Source: Ilumatobacteraceae bacterium
GTDB taxonomy: Bacteria; Actinomycetota; Acidimicrobiia; Acidimicrobiales; Ilumatobacteraceae
DNA length: 64,000 bases
NCBI GenBank assembly: GCA_021298435.1
Contig: JAJTFJ010000004.1
Coordinates: 1-64,000, forward strand
Direction: 5' to 3'
A program made the position numbers and the translations under genes. The notes beneath the pieces are model-generated. The model saw only the letters and a list, made by a program, of their open reading frames with translations, made no database searches and was not told where the DNA came from. The first letter of the stretch is position 1, and each line of letters opens with the position of its first letter. This document shows, piece after piece, positions 37,617 through 46,038 of this stretch.

Positions 37617-38876
37617 TTATTCGAGATTAAACAAATCTCGGACCGCAGCGGACAAACGCTCTCCCTGCGGTGTTCCGGCAGCCTCTCGGAGACGCACGGA
37701 CGGTGAGTGCAACAGCTTCGCGACAATGCCACGCACGATTGAATCAACGGCTTCACGTTGCTCGTCTGTCATTTCACCAAGGCGGGTGCCGTAGCGCTCC
37801 ATCTCGGCATGACGAACGCTTTCCACTACTTCACGAAGCTGCGCAACAAGTGGAGCAGCCTGACGCTGAGCTTGGTCTTGTGAGAAGCGTTGTACTTCGT
37901 CACCGATAATCGCGCGTACTTGATTCACTTCCGCTGCGCGCAGTTCAAGCCCACGCTGTGCCCAAGCACTGAGATGATCAAGGTCTCGCAGAGTCACGCC
38001 TGGCAAGTCAGCCACCTTGTCATCAACATCACGAGGAAGAGCGATATCAACAATCAACACTGGTGTCGACACATTCTCTCGAGCACGTCGCAACATTGCC
38101 TGATCAATAATCACATTGCCCGAACCTGTACATGCAACGAGAACATCGGTTGTCGAAAGTTCTTGTTCAAGTTGCTCGAACGAAGAAACTTTTGCGCCCA
38201 CTTTTTTGGCAAGAGCCTCGCCACGAGACTCGGTGCGATTCAGAACAGTGACATGTTCCGCGCCTTCACGAGCAAGAGCAGTGGCGACACCTTCGCCCAT
38301 CTCTCCCGCTCCGACAACAAGTACGCGCTTGCCAGCAAGTGACCCAATGATGTCTTCAGCCATTTCCACTGCTGCGTGAGACACCGATGCGGTGGATCGA
38401 CTAATCGCAGTTTCTGTACGAGCGCGCTTGCCAACTTCCAGCGCATAACGGAACAAGAGATTCAAGGTATTTCGTGACGCACCTTCAGCCATTGCGACTT
38501 CCCAGGCATTACGAACTTGGCCAATGATTTCGCTCTCTCCAAGCACTGCAGAGTCAAGGCCAGAAGAAACTTCGAACAGATGCTTGATGGCTTCTTCATC
38601 CCATTGGCTGTACAGGTGTGGTTCGATATCTTCGACGTTGATTCCGCTTGTCTCAGACAAAAACTTTTGAATCTCGTCGTATGCACCGTGGAAGCGTTCC
38701 ACCACTGCGTAGATCTCCGTACGATTACACGTTGAAAGCACAACTGCTTCGCGGATGTCGTCGCGACCAGAAAGACTCTTCAATGCATGGGGCATCGTTG
38801 AGTCAGAGATCATGACCTTTTCAAGAAATGACACAGGCCCTGTGCGGTGGTTGACGCCAATAACAACAATGGGCAT
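37617..38876 (-). CDS. hemA: Glutamyl-tRNA reductase
   Basis: NADPH-dependent reduction of Glu-tRNA to glutamate-1-semialdehyde, the first committed step of haem synthesis, 419 residues. GVNHRTGPVSFLEKV, the catalytic cysteine in STCNRTEIYAV, and the NADPH motif VVGAGEMGEGV are clear. Six bp after rex, which probably controls it. Confidence 0.96.
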   Translation of the reverse strand: MPIVVIGVNHRTGPVSFLEKVMISDSTMPHALKSLSGRDDIREAVVLSTCNRTEIYAVVERFHGAYDEIQKFLSETSGINVEDIEPHLYSQWDEEAIKHLFEVSSGLDSAVLGESEIIGQVRNAWEVAMAEGASRNTLNLLFRYALEVGKRARTETAISRSTASVSHAAVEMAEDIIGSLAGKRVLVVGAGEMGEGVATALAREGAEHVTVLNRTESRGEALAKKVGAKVSSFEQLEQELSTTDVLVACTGSGNVIIDQAMLRRARENVSTPVLIVDIALPRDVDDKVADLPGVTLRDLDHLSAWAQRGLELRAAEVNQVRAIIGDEVQRFSQDQAQRQAAPLVAQLREVVESVRHAEMERYGTRLGEMTDEQREAVDSIVRGIVAKLLHSPSVRLREAAGTPQGERLSAAVRDLFNLE

Positions 38877-38882
38877 AACGGC

Positions 38883-39569
38883 CTATGCGCTCACTGCGCC
38901 TGTAGTGGTGTCTGCAGGAGTCACGTTGGTGTTATTGCGGCACTGTTCGTAGTAACTGAGAATCTGCAGCTCAAGAGCTAAGTCCACCTTGCGAACATTG
39001 ACACCTTGAGGCACATTTAAAACTGTTGGTGCAAAGTTCATGATGGAACCAACGCCGGCACGCACCAGTGAATCGGCCGCTTCTTGTGCATGTTGTGCGG
39101 GTGTGGCGATGATGCCGATGCTGACGCCCTTCGATTGCACAATCTGTGACAACTCATCCGCGTGAGTGACACGGACGCCGCCCACCAGGCTTCCAATTTT
39201 GCTCGTGTCCTTATCGACAACTCCGACGATGTGGAATCCGCGCTCTGAGATGCCTGAGAAATTCGCGAGAGCTTGACCAAGGTTGCCGGCGCCGACGATG
39301 ACGATTGGCCATGATTGGTTCAGACCAAGTTCACGCTGAATTTGGTATGTCAGAAACTGAACGTCGTATCCGACACCACGAGTGCCGTAGGTACCGAGGT
39401 AGGACAAGTCCTTGCGCACCTTTGCTGCGTTCACAGCAGCAAGTTCAGCCAACTGCTCACTCGAGACTTGCGTGACAGCATCAGATGCAAGGTCCACAAG
39501 GATGCGCAGATATACCGGGAGGCGGCCGAGGGCTGCCTCGGGGATTCTGCGGCGGGGGGAGTCCGACAT
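38883..39569 (-). CDS. rex: Redox-sensing transcriptional repressor Rex
   Basis: NADH/NAD+-sensing repressor, 228 residues. N-terminal winged helix (LPVYLRILVDLAS ... LAELAAVNAAKVRKDLSYLGTYG split across two motifs) and a Rossmann domain with VGAGNLGQALANFSG. ATG at 39569 is preferred to one at 39596: a TAGCGT hexamer lies 8 nt upstream. In actinobacteria Rex controls respiratory and rex-hem operons; here it heads hemACDBL. Confidence 0.95.
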   Translation of the reverse strand: MSDSPRRRIPEAALGRLPVYLRILVDLASDAVTQVSSEQLAELAAVNAAKVRKDLSYLGTYGTRGVGYDVQFLTYQIQRELGLNQSWPIVIVGAGNLGQALANFSGISERGFHIVGVVDKDTSKIGSLVGGVRVTHADELSQIVQSKGVSIGIIATPAQHAQEAADSLVRAGVGSIMNFAPTVLNVPQGVNVRKVDLALELQILSYYEQCRNNTNVTPADTTTGAVSA

Positions 39570-39577
39570 CAAGTTCC

Positions 39578-39583
39578 ACGCTA
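39578..39583 (-). promoter_or_regulatory. Candidate -10 of the rex-hem operon
   Basis: TAGCGT on the minus strand, 8 nt from the rex ATG. It lies inside the short space to the divergent membrane-protein gene, whose own start is less certain. Confidence 0.45.
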
Positions 39584-39590
39584 TTGCCTC

Positions 39591-40388
39591 GTGCACACAT
39601 TCACGAAGTCCGTTCCACTCCGCCTAGCCTTGACCAGCGTGACCTTGAACACGGCTTTGGCCGCCGCTTCCGCCATCATCGCTTTGGCATTTGGCCTCAG
39701 CACCCTTGATCGCTGGCTCCGTCGTCGCAGACCCCATGAATTGGCCTGGACCATCGCCATGGGGCTCTTTGTTGCCGCTGCGGCATCCCTGTGGTGGGCG
39801 GAGGGCCACGGTTGGACCAATGTCTCCTTCCGGTTGTTCTTCACCTTCGGCGCAATCATCAATGTGCCCTGGCTAGCCCTCGGAACCATCTTCCTTCTGG
39901 CGGGCCCCAAAGCGGGTCGAGTCGCAACTCGAGTTCTTTTGGTTTTCAGTGGGTTCGCTGCCGGAGTTGTCTTCACCACCCCCATCCGCGGTGTCATTGA
40001 CCCCGAGACAATGCCAATGGGCAAAGAACACTTTGAGGCTCTGCCTCGCATTCTTGCGGCTGTGGGCTCATCCATTCCGGCGCTCATCATTTTTGTTGGA
40101 GCTGCGTGGTCTGCATGGCGAGTACTTCGTGGCGCCAACCCCGCTCTCACCTCAGCTGCAACGCGACAAGTCCGTTCAGCTCGTTTGCTCGCTCTGGGCA
40201 ACATCTTGATTGCTGCAGGCGCAGCCATCTTGTCGGCAAGCGGAACCTTCTCAGGACGTTTGGGTGCTGATCGTGCATTTGCAGTCACACTACTCGTCGG
40301 CATCGCGGTGCTGTTCGCAGGTTTTCTCGTGGCAAGCAATGCCACACATGGTTCTAGCGCAATGCGAAGCGCTGAACTTTCCCGCTGA
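39591..40388 (+). CDS. Seven-helix membrane protein of unknown function
   Basis: About 265 residues from the GTG at 39591; TTG 39627 and GTG 39639 are also possible starts and no ribosome site decides. Seven hydrophobic helices fill nearly the whole protein, with short loops, one conserved-looking acidic loop (GVIDPETMPMG) and a Ser/Arg tail. No family recognised. Its 3' end overlaps the convergent acyl-CoA synthetase gene by 35 bp. It diverges from rex across about 21 bp. Confidence 0.7.
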   Translation: MHTFTKSVPLRLALTSVTLNTALAAASAIIALAFGLSTLDRWLRRRRPHELAWTIAMGLFVAAAASLWWAEGHGWTNVSFRLFFTFGAIINVPWLALGTIFLLAGPKAGRVATRVLLVFSGFAAGVVFTTPIRGVIDPETMPMGKEHFEALPRILAAVGSSIPALIIFVGAAWSAWRVLRGANPALTSAATRQVRSARLLALGNILIAAGAAILSASGTFSGRLGADRAFAVTLLVGIAVLFAGFLVASNATHGSSAMRSAELSR

Positions 40389-41847
40389 TATTGCGCGGGA
40401 GTGTGTCAACAAAAATCACTTTTGAAGGGCACTTGTAGCGCGCCAACTTCGTGCGGCAGTAATCAATGATTGCGTCTTCATCAAGATGCACGCCATTACG
40501 AGACACCACATATGCGCGAACAGCTTCTCCAGTGTGCGGATGATCTGTTCCGACAACTGCAACCTCTGCAATGTCGGGGTGAGCTAACAAAACACCTTCG
40601 ACTTCTGCAGGAAAGACATTGAATCCGGAAACGATGATGAGGTCCTTCGCGCGATCCACCATGTAGAGATGGCCTCGATCATCAACCACTGCGATGTCAC
40701 CTGTGCGCAACCAACCATCACGTGTCAACACGCGAGCTGTTGCTTCTTCATCATCGAGATATCCAGCGAAGATGTTCTCTCCGCGAATCCAAATTTCTCC
40801 GCTGTCCCCCATCAAAACATCGTCTCCATTTTCATCAACGATGCGTAACTCGATGCCAGGCACAGGACGGCCGATCGACCCAGGAATCCATTCGAGACCA
40901 ATGGCGGTTGTTACTACGGGAGCCGCTTCCGTCAGGCCGTAGCCCTCGAAGACCTGTAGCCCGAAACGAGCACTCAGCGAATGTGCAATCTGCTCGGGCA
41001 GTTTCGCAGCGCCGGACAACGCAATACGCACTGATGAGAATCCATCAGGCGTTGGGTGATCGAGCTGCGCCAACGCCATCCACATGCTGGGAGCACCGGG
41101 CACAATCGTGACACCACGTTCAGCGATTGTTTCCATCGTGGACACCGGATCGAATCGTTGAATCAGAACAACACATCCGCCACCAGCAATCGTTGTCCCC
41201 AACACAACGTTGAGACCGAAAATATGGAACAACGGCAACAAACCAAGCGTGACGTCATTAGGGCCAATGTGTTCAGCGATGTTTGCTTGACGAATGTTTG
41301 TGAGCAAATTGTTGTGCGTAAGAATCGCGGCCTTTGGCGAACCTGCTGTTCCGCTGGTGAACATGTACACCGCCGGATGTGATGGTTCAACGTCAACAAT
41401 GGGGGCTGGCTCTCCGCCGAGGAACTCATCAATCGTGTGAGCACCTTCGATGGAATGGCCCTCTGTCGAAATCACAATTCGAACAGCTGATGTCGTGATG
41501 GACGGTATCTGCAACCACGCCGGCGCAGCAGATGGTTCAATGACAACAGCAGTGGGCTTCACTGCAATCAGTTCATTTTCAATTTCAGGTGCTGGGCTTG
41601 TCGGGTTCAAGGGTGAAACAATTGCGCCGATTCCGACTGCAGCCAAGTACGACACAATGAAGTAGCGACTGTTGCCGCATAAGAGAGCAACAACGTCACC
41701 TTTCGTGACTCCTAATCGAGTGAGTTCACCACGCATCGATGCGACTTGCGCACGCAGTGTTGCGTAGGTGGTTTCGCGACCGCGACTGATGAGTGCAATG
41801 GAGTCGTCAGCATGACCCTCGATGATGTGCGAAAGGTTCATGAGCAT
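40354..41847 (-). CDS. AMP-dependent acyl-CoA synthetase/ligase
   Basis: ANL-superfamily enzyme that adenylates a carboxylate and transfers it to CoA, 497 residues. The phosphate loop is MFTSGTAGSPKAAIL, the A5 motif GYGLTEAAPV, the hinge DRAKDLIIVSGFNVFPAEVE and the catalytic lysine NISGKVQRF. Length and motifs resemble the medium/long-chain fatty acid or aromatic acid ligases, but substrate cannot be read from sequence. Start is ATG 41847 or 41841. Confidence 0.9.
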   Translation of the reverse strand: MLMNLSHIIEGHADDSIALISRGRETTYATLRAQVASMRGELTRLGVTKGDVVALLCGNSRYFIVSYLAAVGIGAIVSPLNPTSPAPEIENELIAVKPTAVVIEPSAAPAWLQIPSITTSAVRIVISTEGHSIEGAHTIDEFLGGEPAPIVDVEPSHPAVYMFTSGTAGSPKAAILTHNNLLTNIRQANIAEHIGPNDVTLGLLPLFHIFGLNVVLGTTIAGGGCVVLIQRFDPVSTMETIAERGVTIVPGAPSMWMALAQLDHPTPDGFSSVRIALSGAAKLPEQIAHSLSARFGLQVFEGYGLTEAAPVVTTAIGLEWIPGSIGRPVPGIELRIVDENGDDVLMGDSGEIWIRGENIFAGYLDDEEATARVLTRDGWLRTGDIAVVDDRGHLYMVDRAKDLIIVSGFNVFPAEVEGVLLAHPDIAEVAVVGTDHPHTGEAVRAYVVSRNGVHLDEDAIIDYCRTKLARYKCPSKVIFVDTLPRNISGKVQRFALR

Positions 41848-41855
41848 GGCGATGG

Positions 41856-41942
41856 TTACTTCAGCATCAAGAGGTTGACAATGCCTGCGGCAAAGATGGT
41901 GGCGATCAGTAACGCAATAGTGAGGGTGGTAGCGGGGCGCAC
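41856..41942 (-). CDS. Candidate 28-residue single-helix membrane peptide
   Basis: GTG at 41942 opens a 28-codon frame ending in TAA. After MRPATT the peptide is one continuous hydrophobic helix (TIALLIATIFAAGIVNLLML) with a final lysine: a basic N-terminus and a membrane span. A TAAGGT hexamer is 7 nt upstream, made from the stop codon of the SAM hydrolase gene, as in the leaderless pattern of neighbouring genes. It ends 8 bp before the acyl-CoA synthetase. Small size makes the call tentative. Confidence 0.5.
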   Translation of the reverse strand: MRPATTLTIALLIATIFAAGIVNLLMLK

Positions 41943-41952
41943 GAGACGAACC

Positions 41953-42810
41953 TTACTTCCCTAAACGAAGGGTCACGGCAGAGGTCGTTGTTCCCCCATC
42001 GCCTGCAAACACAAGGACCGCGTCCCCAGCTTCAATCCGCAGGGTTTCGGCGGCAGAACCACGATCCACACTCAATGCCACCATGCCGTACGAGTCAATA
42101 ACGGCGCCGATTGCGCCTCCATCAATGTCGGCATAGTGCGTCACCACGCGCGCACTACGGACATCCTCGCCAATGACTAACTTCAGAACTGGCCCATACG
42201 GAGCAACATCATCGGGCCCAACGTTTAACTGACAATTCCCGAATGCATCAACCCACGTGACTTCACAGCGCATGCCGCTTCCGTGTGCCGGGTGAGTCTC
42301 ATCACTTGGCACCGGAACAAGTCCTGGCATCACGCTCGCTGTATCAATCTCTCGGCCTACTTCCTCGAGTGCGCCACCGTTAGCGAGGAACGCTGCGACA
42401 GGAGCAAAGATGTCTCTCCCCGCAAACGTTGTTCCTGGTGCTTCTAGATGAAGATCTGTATTCGACAACTCGAATGCACGATCTGCACCACCCGCCATCG
42501 CAACACCCGAACCCAACAACCCATTGTCGGGCCCAAGGAAGATTCCACGGCCACCAGCAACTTCAACGGCAATTGCACGACGTGATGACCCAACACCTGG
42601 ATCGACAACAGCAATCACAATGCCGGGCGGAACGTATTGCACTGCACGCGCGAGAGCTAACGAACCTGCACGCACATCGAATGCGGGAACTCCATGAGTG
42701 AGATCTGTGATGCGCACATGAGGTGCCATGTCGATGAGAACACTTTTCATGACGCCGACGAACTCATCATTCAGTCCGTAATCAGTGAGGAGCGACACGT
42801 GGTTGTGCAT
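41953..42810 (-). CDS. SAM hydrolase (adenosine-forming), DUF62 family
   Basis: 285 residues. Members hydrolyse S-adenosylmethionine to adenosine and methionine and are relatives of fluorinase/chlorinase. The N-terminal SLLTDYGLNDEFVGVMK and DPGVGSSRRAIAVE motifs and the C-terminal beta domain are intact. ATG at 42810 (MHNHVSLL) is chosen over an upstream frame that would run through a terminator hairpin; TACTCT lies 7 nt upstream. The halogenase-specific loop cannot be judged by eye. Confidence 0.9.
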   Translation of the reverse strand: MHNHVSLLTDYGLNDEFVGVMKSVLIDMAPHVRITDLTHGVPAFDVRAGSLALARAVQYVPPGIVIAVVDPGVGSSRRAIAVEVAGGRGIFLGPDNGLLGSGVAMAGGADRAFELSNTDLHLEAPGTTFAGRDIFAPVAAFLANGGALEEVGREIDTASVMPGLVPVPSDETHPAHGSGMRCEVTWVDAFGNCQLNVGPDDVAPYGPVLKLVIGEDVRSARVVTHYADIDGGAIGAVIDSYGMVALSVDRGSAAETLRIEAGDAVLVFAGDGGTTTSAVTLRLGK

Positions 42811-42817
42811 TGGAGTC

Positions 42818-42823
42818 AGAGTA
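42818..42823 (-). promoter_or_regulatory. Candidate -10 of the SAM hydrolase gene
   Basis: TACTCT, 7 nt before the ATG, 6 bp downstream of the proC terminator stem. The -35 region would lie inside the hairpin. Confidence 0.5.
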
Positions 42824-42828
42824 AACGA

Positions 42829-42867
42829 AAAGGGCTGGTGCCAACCCCCCGACGGCACCAGCCCTTT
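42829..42867 (-). terminator. Intrinsic terminator after proC
   Basis: A perfect 14-bp stem, AAAGGGCTGGTGCC at 42829-42842 against its complement at 42854-42867, with an 11-nt loop. On the minus strand the stem is followed by TTTTCGTTT, fitting termination of proC transcripts about 115 bp past the stop codon. Confidence 0.75.
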
Positions 42868-42981
42868 CGGCGCTGCCCTTGTGGGGCGCGACTCCCAGTG
42901 TTGGTTTCCCAAGACTGGTGACCTGTGTCACAGACGCTACACCTTCGAATTAGAGAAATGGAATTCCCTCACAAGATTTTT

Positions 42982-43785
42982 TTATTTGTTGGCGGCGCCC
43001 ATTTCGGCACTGCGAGTTGCGGCCGCACGCACCACTTTGTTCACGGTTTCACGAAGTCCCGCTGCCTCAAATTGGGCAAGGCCAGCAGCTGTTGTTCCAT
43101 TCGGAGACGTCACGCGTTCACGCAGGGTTGCGGGGCTTTCATCAGACTCAGCAAGGAGGACTCCTGCCCCACGAAACAGTTGCCGCACAAGGACATTTGC
43201 AACATCATCAGGTAATCCTTCAGCTCGTGCCGCATCCAACAATGCCTCGGCCATGAGGAAGATGTAGCCCGGACCCGAACCAGCAACTGCAGTAACGGCA
43301 TCCATCTGAGACTCAGGAACTCGCACAACAACACCGACAGCGGACAGCACATTCTCAGCCCACACATAGTCGTCTTCCGAACAGTTGCTGCTTCCGCAAA
43401 TGGCGGTGACGCCTTCACGCACTAAGGCTGGGGTGTTGGGCATTGCTCGCACAACAGCCACAGACGACCCTGCTGCAGATTCCAATGTGGCTAGAGAAAC
43501 ACCCGCAGCAATCGACAACACACGAGAGATGCCCAAAGAAGAAACCTCGCTGCACACGCTGGCAACGTCTCCCGGCTTCACAGCAATGAGGGCTCCAGCT
43601 GCGGACACGATCACATCGCTTGTTCGCACACCGAACTGTGACTCCAACGCAGCGCGCTTATCTGCATCAAGTTCAACGACAACGATGGATGTCGCATCCC
43701 AACCACTCGCAACAAGGCCGCCCACCAGGGCGGATCCCATGTTTCCGCCGCCAATGATGACGAGCTGCGCTGTTGTTGAAGACAT
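42982..43785 (-). CDS. proC: Pyrroline-5-carboxylate reductase
   Basis: Last step of proline synthesis, NAD(P)H-dependent, 267 residues. Rossmann motif IGGGNMGSALVGGL and the C-terminal signature VAGSGPGYIFLMAEAL with GAGVLLAESDESPATLRERVTSPNGTT (split) are typical. TAGTCT lies 6 nt before the ATG. A strong terminator follows. Confidence 0.95.
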   Translation of the reverse strand: MSSTTAQLVIIGGGNMGSALVGGLVASGWDATSIVVVELDADKRAALESQFGVRTSDVIVSAAGALIAVKPGDVASVCSEVSSLGISRVLSIAAGVSLATLESAAGSSVAVVRAMPNTPALVREGVTAICGSSNCSEDDYVWAENVLSAVGVVVRVPESQMDAVTAVAGSGPGYIFLMAEALLDAARAEGLPDDVANVLVRQLFRGAGVLLAESDESPATLRERVTSPNGTTAAGLAQFEAAGLRETVNKVVRAAATRSAEMGAANK

Positions 43786-43791
43786 GTCTTG

Positions 43792-43797
43792 AGACTA
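43792..43797 (-). promoter_or_regulatory. Candidate -10 of proC
   Basis: TAGTCT, 6 nt before the ATG; TTGTGC 16 bp further upstream could be the -35. Confidence 0.5.
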
Positions 43798-43936
43798 ATG
43801 GTGTGCCACCACCGCACAAGAGTGTGTTTTGACAAAGAGACCCAAAAGCTGTGGGTTGCCGGGGCGGAGGTGGCTTCCCCGACCATCTCAACCCCGGCGC
43901 ATGCATGTGCACGCCAGAAGATGAGATTCGGCAGAG

Positions 43937-44398
43937 TTATTCGGCGAAGCGGGAAGCGAAACCGATGCGAATAATCACGGGGAAGACTCGCTCGACTGTG
44001 GCGTACAAAGTGCCAATGACTCGGTCAAGCTCTTCTTCGTCCACCATGCGCAAAGGCATTTCACCGCGCAAGAACATTGCATCTTCGATACCGATAGAGA
44101 AATGTGCTCCGACCAGTGATTCGTTTCGACGCAGGAGGTGTTCATACAACTGCTCGGCATTTTCTTCCGGAGCAGGCATCACATACGTCTCGTACTTCAG
44201 CGTTCGTTGGCCCAAAGTAATCCACACAGTTGTGAACTCTTTTTCCTCGCCACGCATGCGGACATACCAACGGCGTTCACCAATTTCACCACGATCAACT
44301 GCTGCAATGGTTTCGTTGCGAGTTTTCATGTCAAGCAACCAGCCCGTGATCTGACCCTCAAGCGCATCGAGGTCGTGAATGCCGAAAAGTTCACTCAT
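43937..44398 (-). CDS. YbjN-domain protein next to mshA
   Basis: 153 residues of the YbjN / type III chaperone-like fold, including RRWYVRMRGEEKEFTTVWITLG and a C-terminal helix pair. Genes of this type are common neighbours of mshA in actinobacteria; the biochemical role is not established. ATG 44398 follows the mshA stop by 2 bp, with GGAG about 11 bases upstream; a further start inside mshA is less likely. Confidence 0.8.
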   Translation of the reverse strand: MSELFGIHDLDALEGQITGWLLDMKTRNETIAAVDRGEIGERRWYVRMRGEEKEFTTVWITLGQRTLKYETYVMPAPEENAEQLYEHLLRRNESLVGAHFSIGIEDAMFLRGEMPLRMVDEEELDRVIGTLYATVERVFPVIIRIGFASRFAE

Positions 44399-44400
44399 GG

Positions 44401-45612
44401 TTACTGACACTCCACGCGATCACGAGATGTGAGATCTGCATAGGCGCGACGCAACCGTGCTGCAGCAAAGCTCCACGTGTACCCACGCGCACGTTCTGCA
44501 GCAGCACTCGACATACGCGCAGCTAATGCAGGGTCATCAAGAATTTGTGCGATATGCCGTGCAAAAACATCTGGCTGGCGATCTGCAACCAAGAAACCCG
44601 TACGGCCATGTTCCACAATCGTGAGAAGTCCACCCACTGCATTCGCAACCACCGGTGTTCCACATGCAGCAGCTTCTAATGCAACAAGACCAAAGCTTTC
44701 GCTGCGGCTAGGGACTAACACCACATCAGCGGCGCGGTAGTACGTGGAGAGAATGTGGTGTTGCTGTGGTTCAACAAATCGCACCTGATTCTGTAACCCA
44801 TGTTGCTGAATAACGGAATGAACATTGGCCAATTCAGCATCGCCTTCTGCACCGCTTGCGCCACCGACGATGAGCAACTTCGCATCTGGTCGGTTCAGCG
44901 CTGCAAGAGACTTCACTGCAACATCAGCACCCTTCAATGGCTGAATGCGTCCAACGAACAACAACACTGGCCCATCGCCAAGCTCTAATGCTTTTCGTGC
45001 GCCCCGTTGATCACCCGGCGCAAAGAATGCATGTTCAACACCTGGTGCAACAATCTCGATTGTTCCTGGTGGATTGCCATACAAGTCAATGAACTGACGT
45101 TCCTCTTCTGTGCAACTCACACAGATTGCATCAGAGCAACCAATGACTTCTGCTTCTGATCTCTCACGCAATTCAGATTCAGGGTCTCCGCCCAATGCCT
45201 TCACGCGTGCAAACGTGTGAAAGGTACTCACGAGCGGCACGTTCAACTCATGTTTCAGAACATGGCCACTGAGTCCGCTCAGCCAGTAGTTCGCATGAAT
45301 GACATCAGTGCCGCCGTTTTCTTTGATGTGTTGCAGAACACCAGCGGTGAACTCAGGAACAATGTCGAACATGTTGTCTTTTGGCATGTCAAGTGCACCG
45401 GCAGTGATGTGCACAACCTTGTGATTTGGTTCAACAACAATCTCGCGAGGGGCATCAGCGCTTTGAGCCCGCGTGTACGTGGTGCAATCAATGCCAGCAT
45501 GCGCCAAAGCGGAAACAAGTTCACGCACATACACATTCATTCCGCCACCGTCGCCGACACCTGGCTGAGCCAGTGGCGAGGTGTGAAGCGAGAGAATGGC
45601 AACACGGAGCAT
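44401..45612 (-). CDS. mshA: D-inositol-3-phosphate glycosyltransferase (mycothiol synthesis)
   Basis: GT4-family transferase that makes the first mycothiol intermediate from UDP-GlcNAc and inositol-3-phosphate, 403 residues. LHTSPLAQPGVGDGGGMNVY is the MshA-type donor/acceptor loop; PSRSESFGLVALEAAACGTPV binds the sugar nucleotide. ATG 45612 is preferred to TTG 45618. TAGGTT lies 9 nt upstream. Its presence implies mycothiol as the main thiol buffer. Confidence 0.93.
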   Translation of the reverse strand: MLRVAILSLHTSPLAQPGVGDGGGMNVYVRELVSALAHAGIDCTTYTRAQSADAPREIVVEPNHKVVHITAGALDMPKDNMFDIVPEFTAGVLQHIKENGGTDVIHANYWLSGLSGHVLKHELNVPLVSTFHTFARVKALGGDPESELRERSEAEVIGCSDAICVSCTEEERQFIDLYGNPPGTIEIVAPGVEHAFFAPGDQRGARKALELGDGPVLLFVGRIQPLKGADVAVKSLAALNRPDAKLLIVGGASGAEGDAELANVHSVIQQHGLQNQVRFVEPQQHHILSTYYRAADVVLVPSRSESFGLVALEAAACGTPVVANAVGGLLTIVEHGRTGFLVADRQPDVFARHIAQILDDPALAARMSSAAAERARGYTWSFAAARLRRAYADLTSRDRVECQ

Positions 45613-45624
45613 GCTCAATGCAAC

Positions 45625-46035
45625 CTATCTAGAGGCGTCTGGATTCCCCTCGTTGGAGGTATCGCTTTGGGAGGTGGGCTGAGAGTCCTGGCTACCGACA
45701 AACGACCGATACACCGACAACAAACTGAGTTTTTGTTCTGGCGTTAATTTGCCATCGGCGCTAATCGCTTCGGCAACAGAACTGATCTCAGGCACGGTGC
45801 CGTCGAGAATGCCTGCACGGACATACAAAGTCTCCGAAGAGATCTCCAGAGCCCGCGCGATCTGCTGCAGTATCTCTGCCGATGGTCGACGGATACCGCG
45901 TTCAATTTGTGACAAGTACGGATTCGATACACCGGCTGAACGTGCAAGATCTCGAATGCTTTTTTGTGCACTCTCTCGCTGCAGTCTGATGAACTCGCCA
46001 ACATCGTGCAGAGCATCACTCGGCTTGATCGCCAT
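45625..46035 (-). CDS. XRE-family transcriptional regulator
   Basis: 136 residues. Residues 14-70 form a Cro/CI helix-turn-helix: IRDLARSAGVSNPYLSQIERG is the recognition unit, in pieces of the family pattern. The C-terminal part has a helix (PEQKLSLLSVYRSFVG) and a Ser/Asp-rich tail. It starts 3 bp after the RsiG-like gene and ends just before mshA, so it may act on this operon; the effector is unknown. Confidence 0.85.
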   Translation of the reverse strand: MAIKPSDALHDVGEFIRLQRESAQKSIRDLARSAGVSNPYLSQIERGIRRPSAEILQQIARALEISSETLYVRAGILDGTVPEISSVAEAISADGKLTPEQKLSLLSVYRSFVGSQDSQPTSQSDTSNEGNPDASR

Positions 46036-46038
46036 CGG

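Noticed and set aside
39581-40345. 254-codon minus-strand frame opposite the seven-helix protein
   Set aside because: The plus-strand reading has regular membrane helices; the minus reading is Arg/Lys/Ala-rich with no structure.
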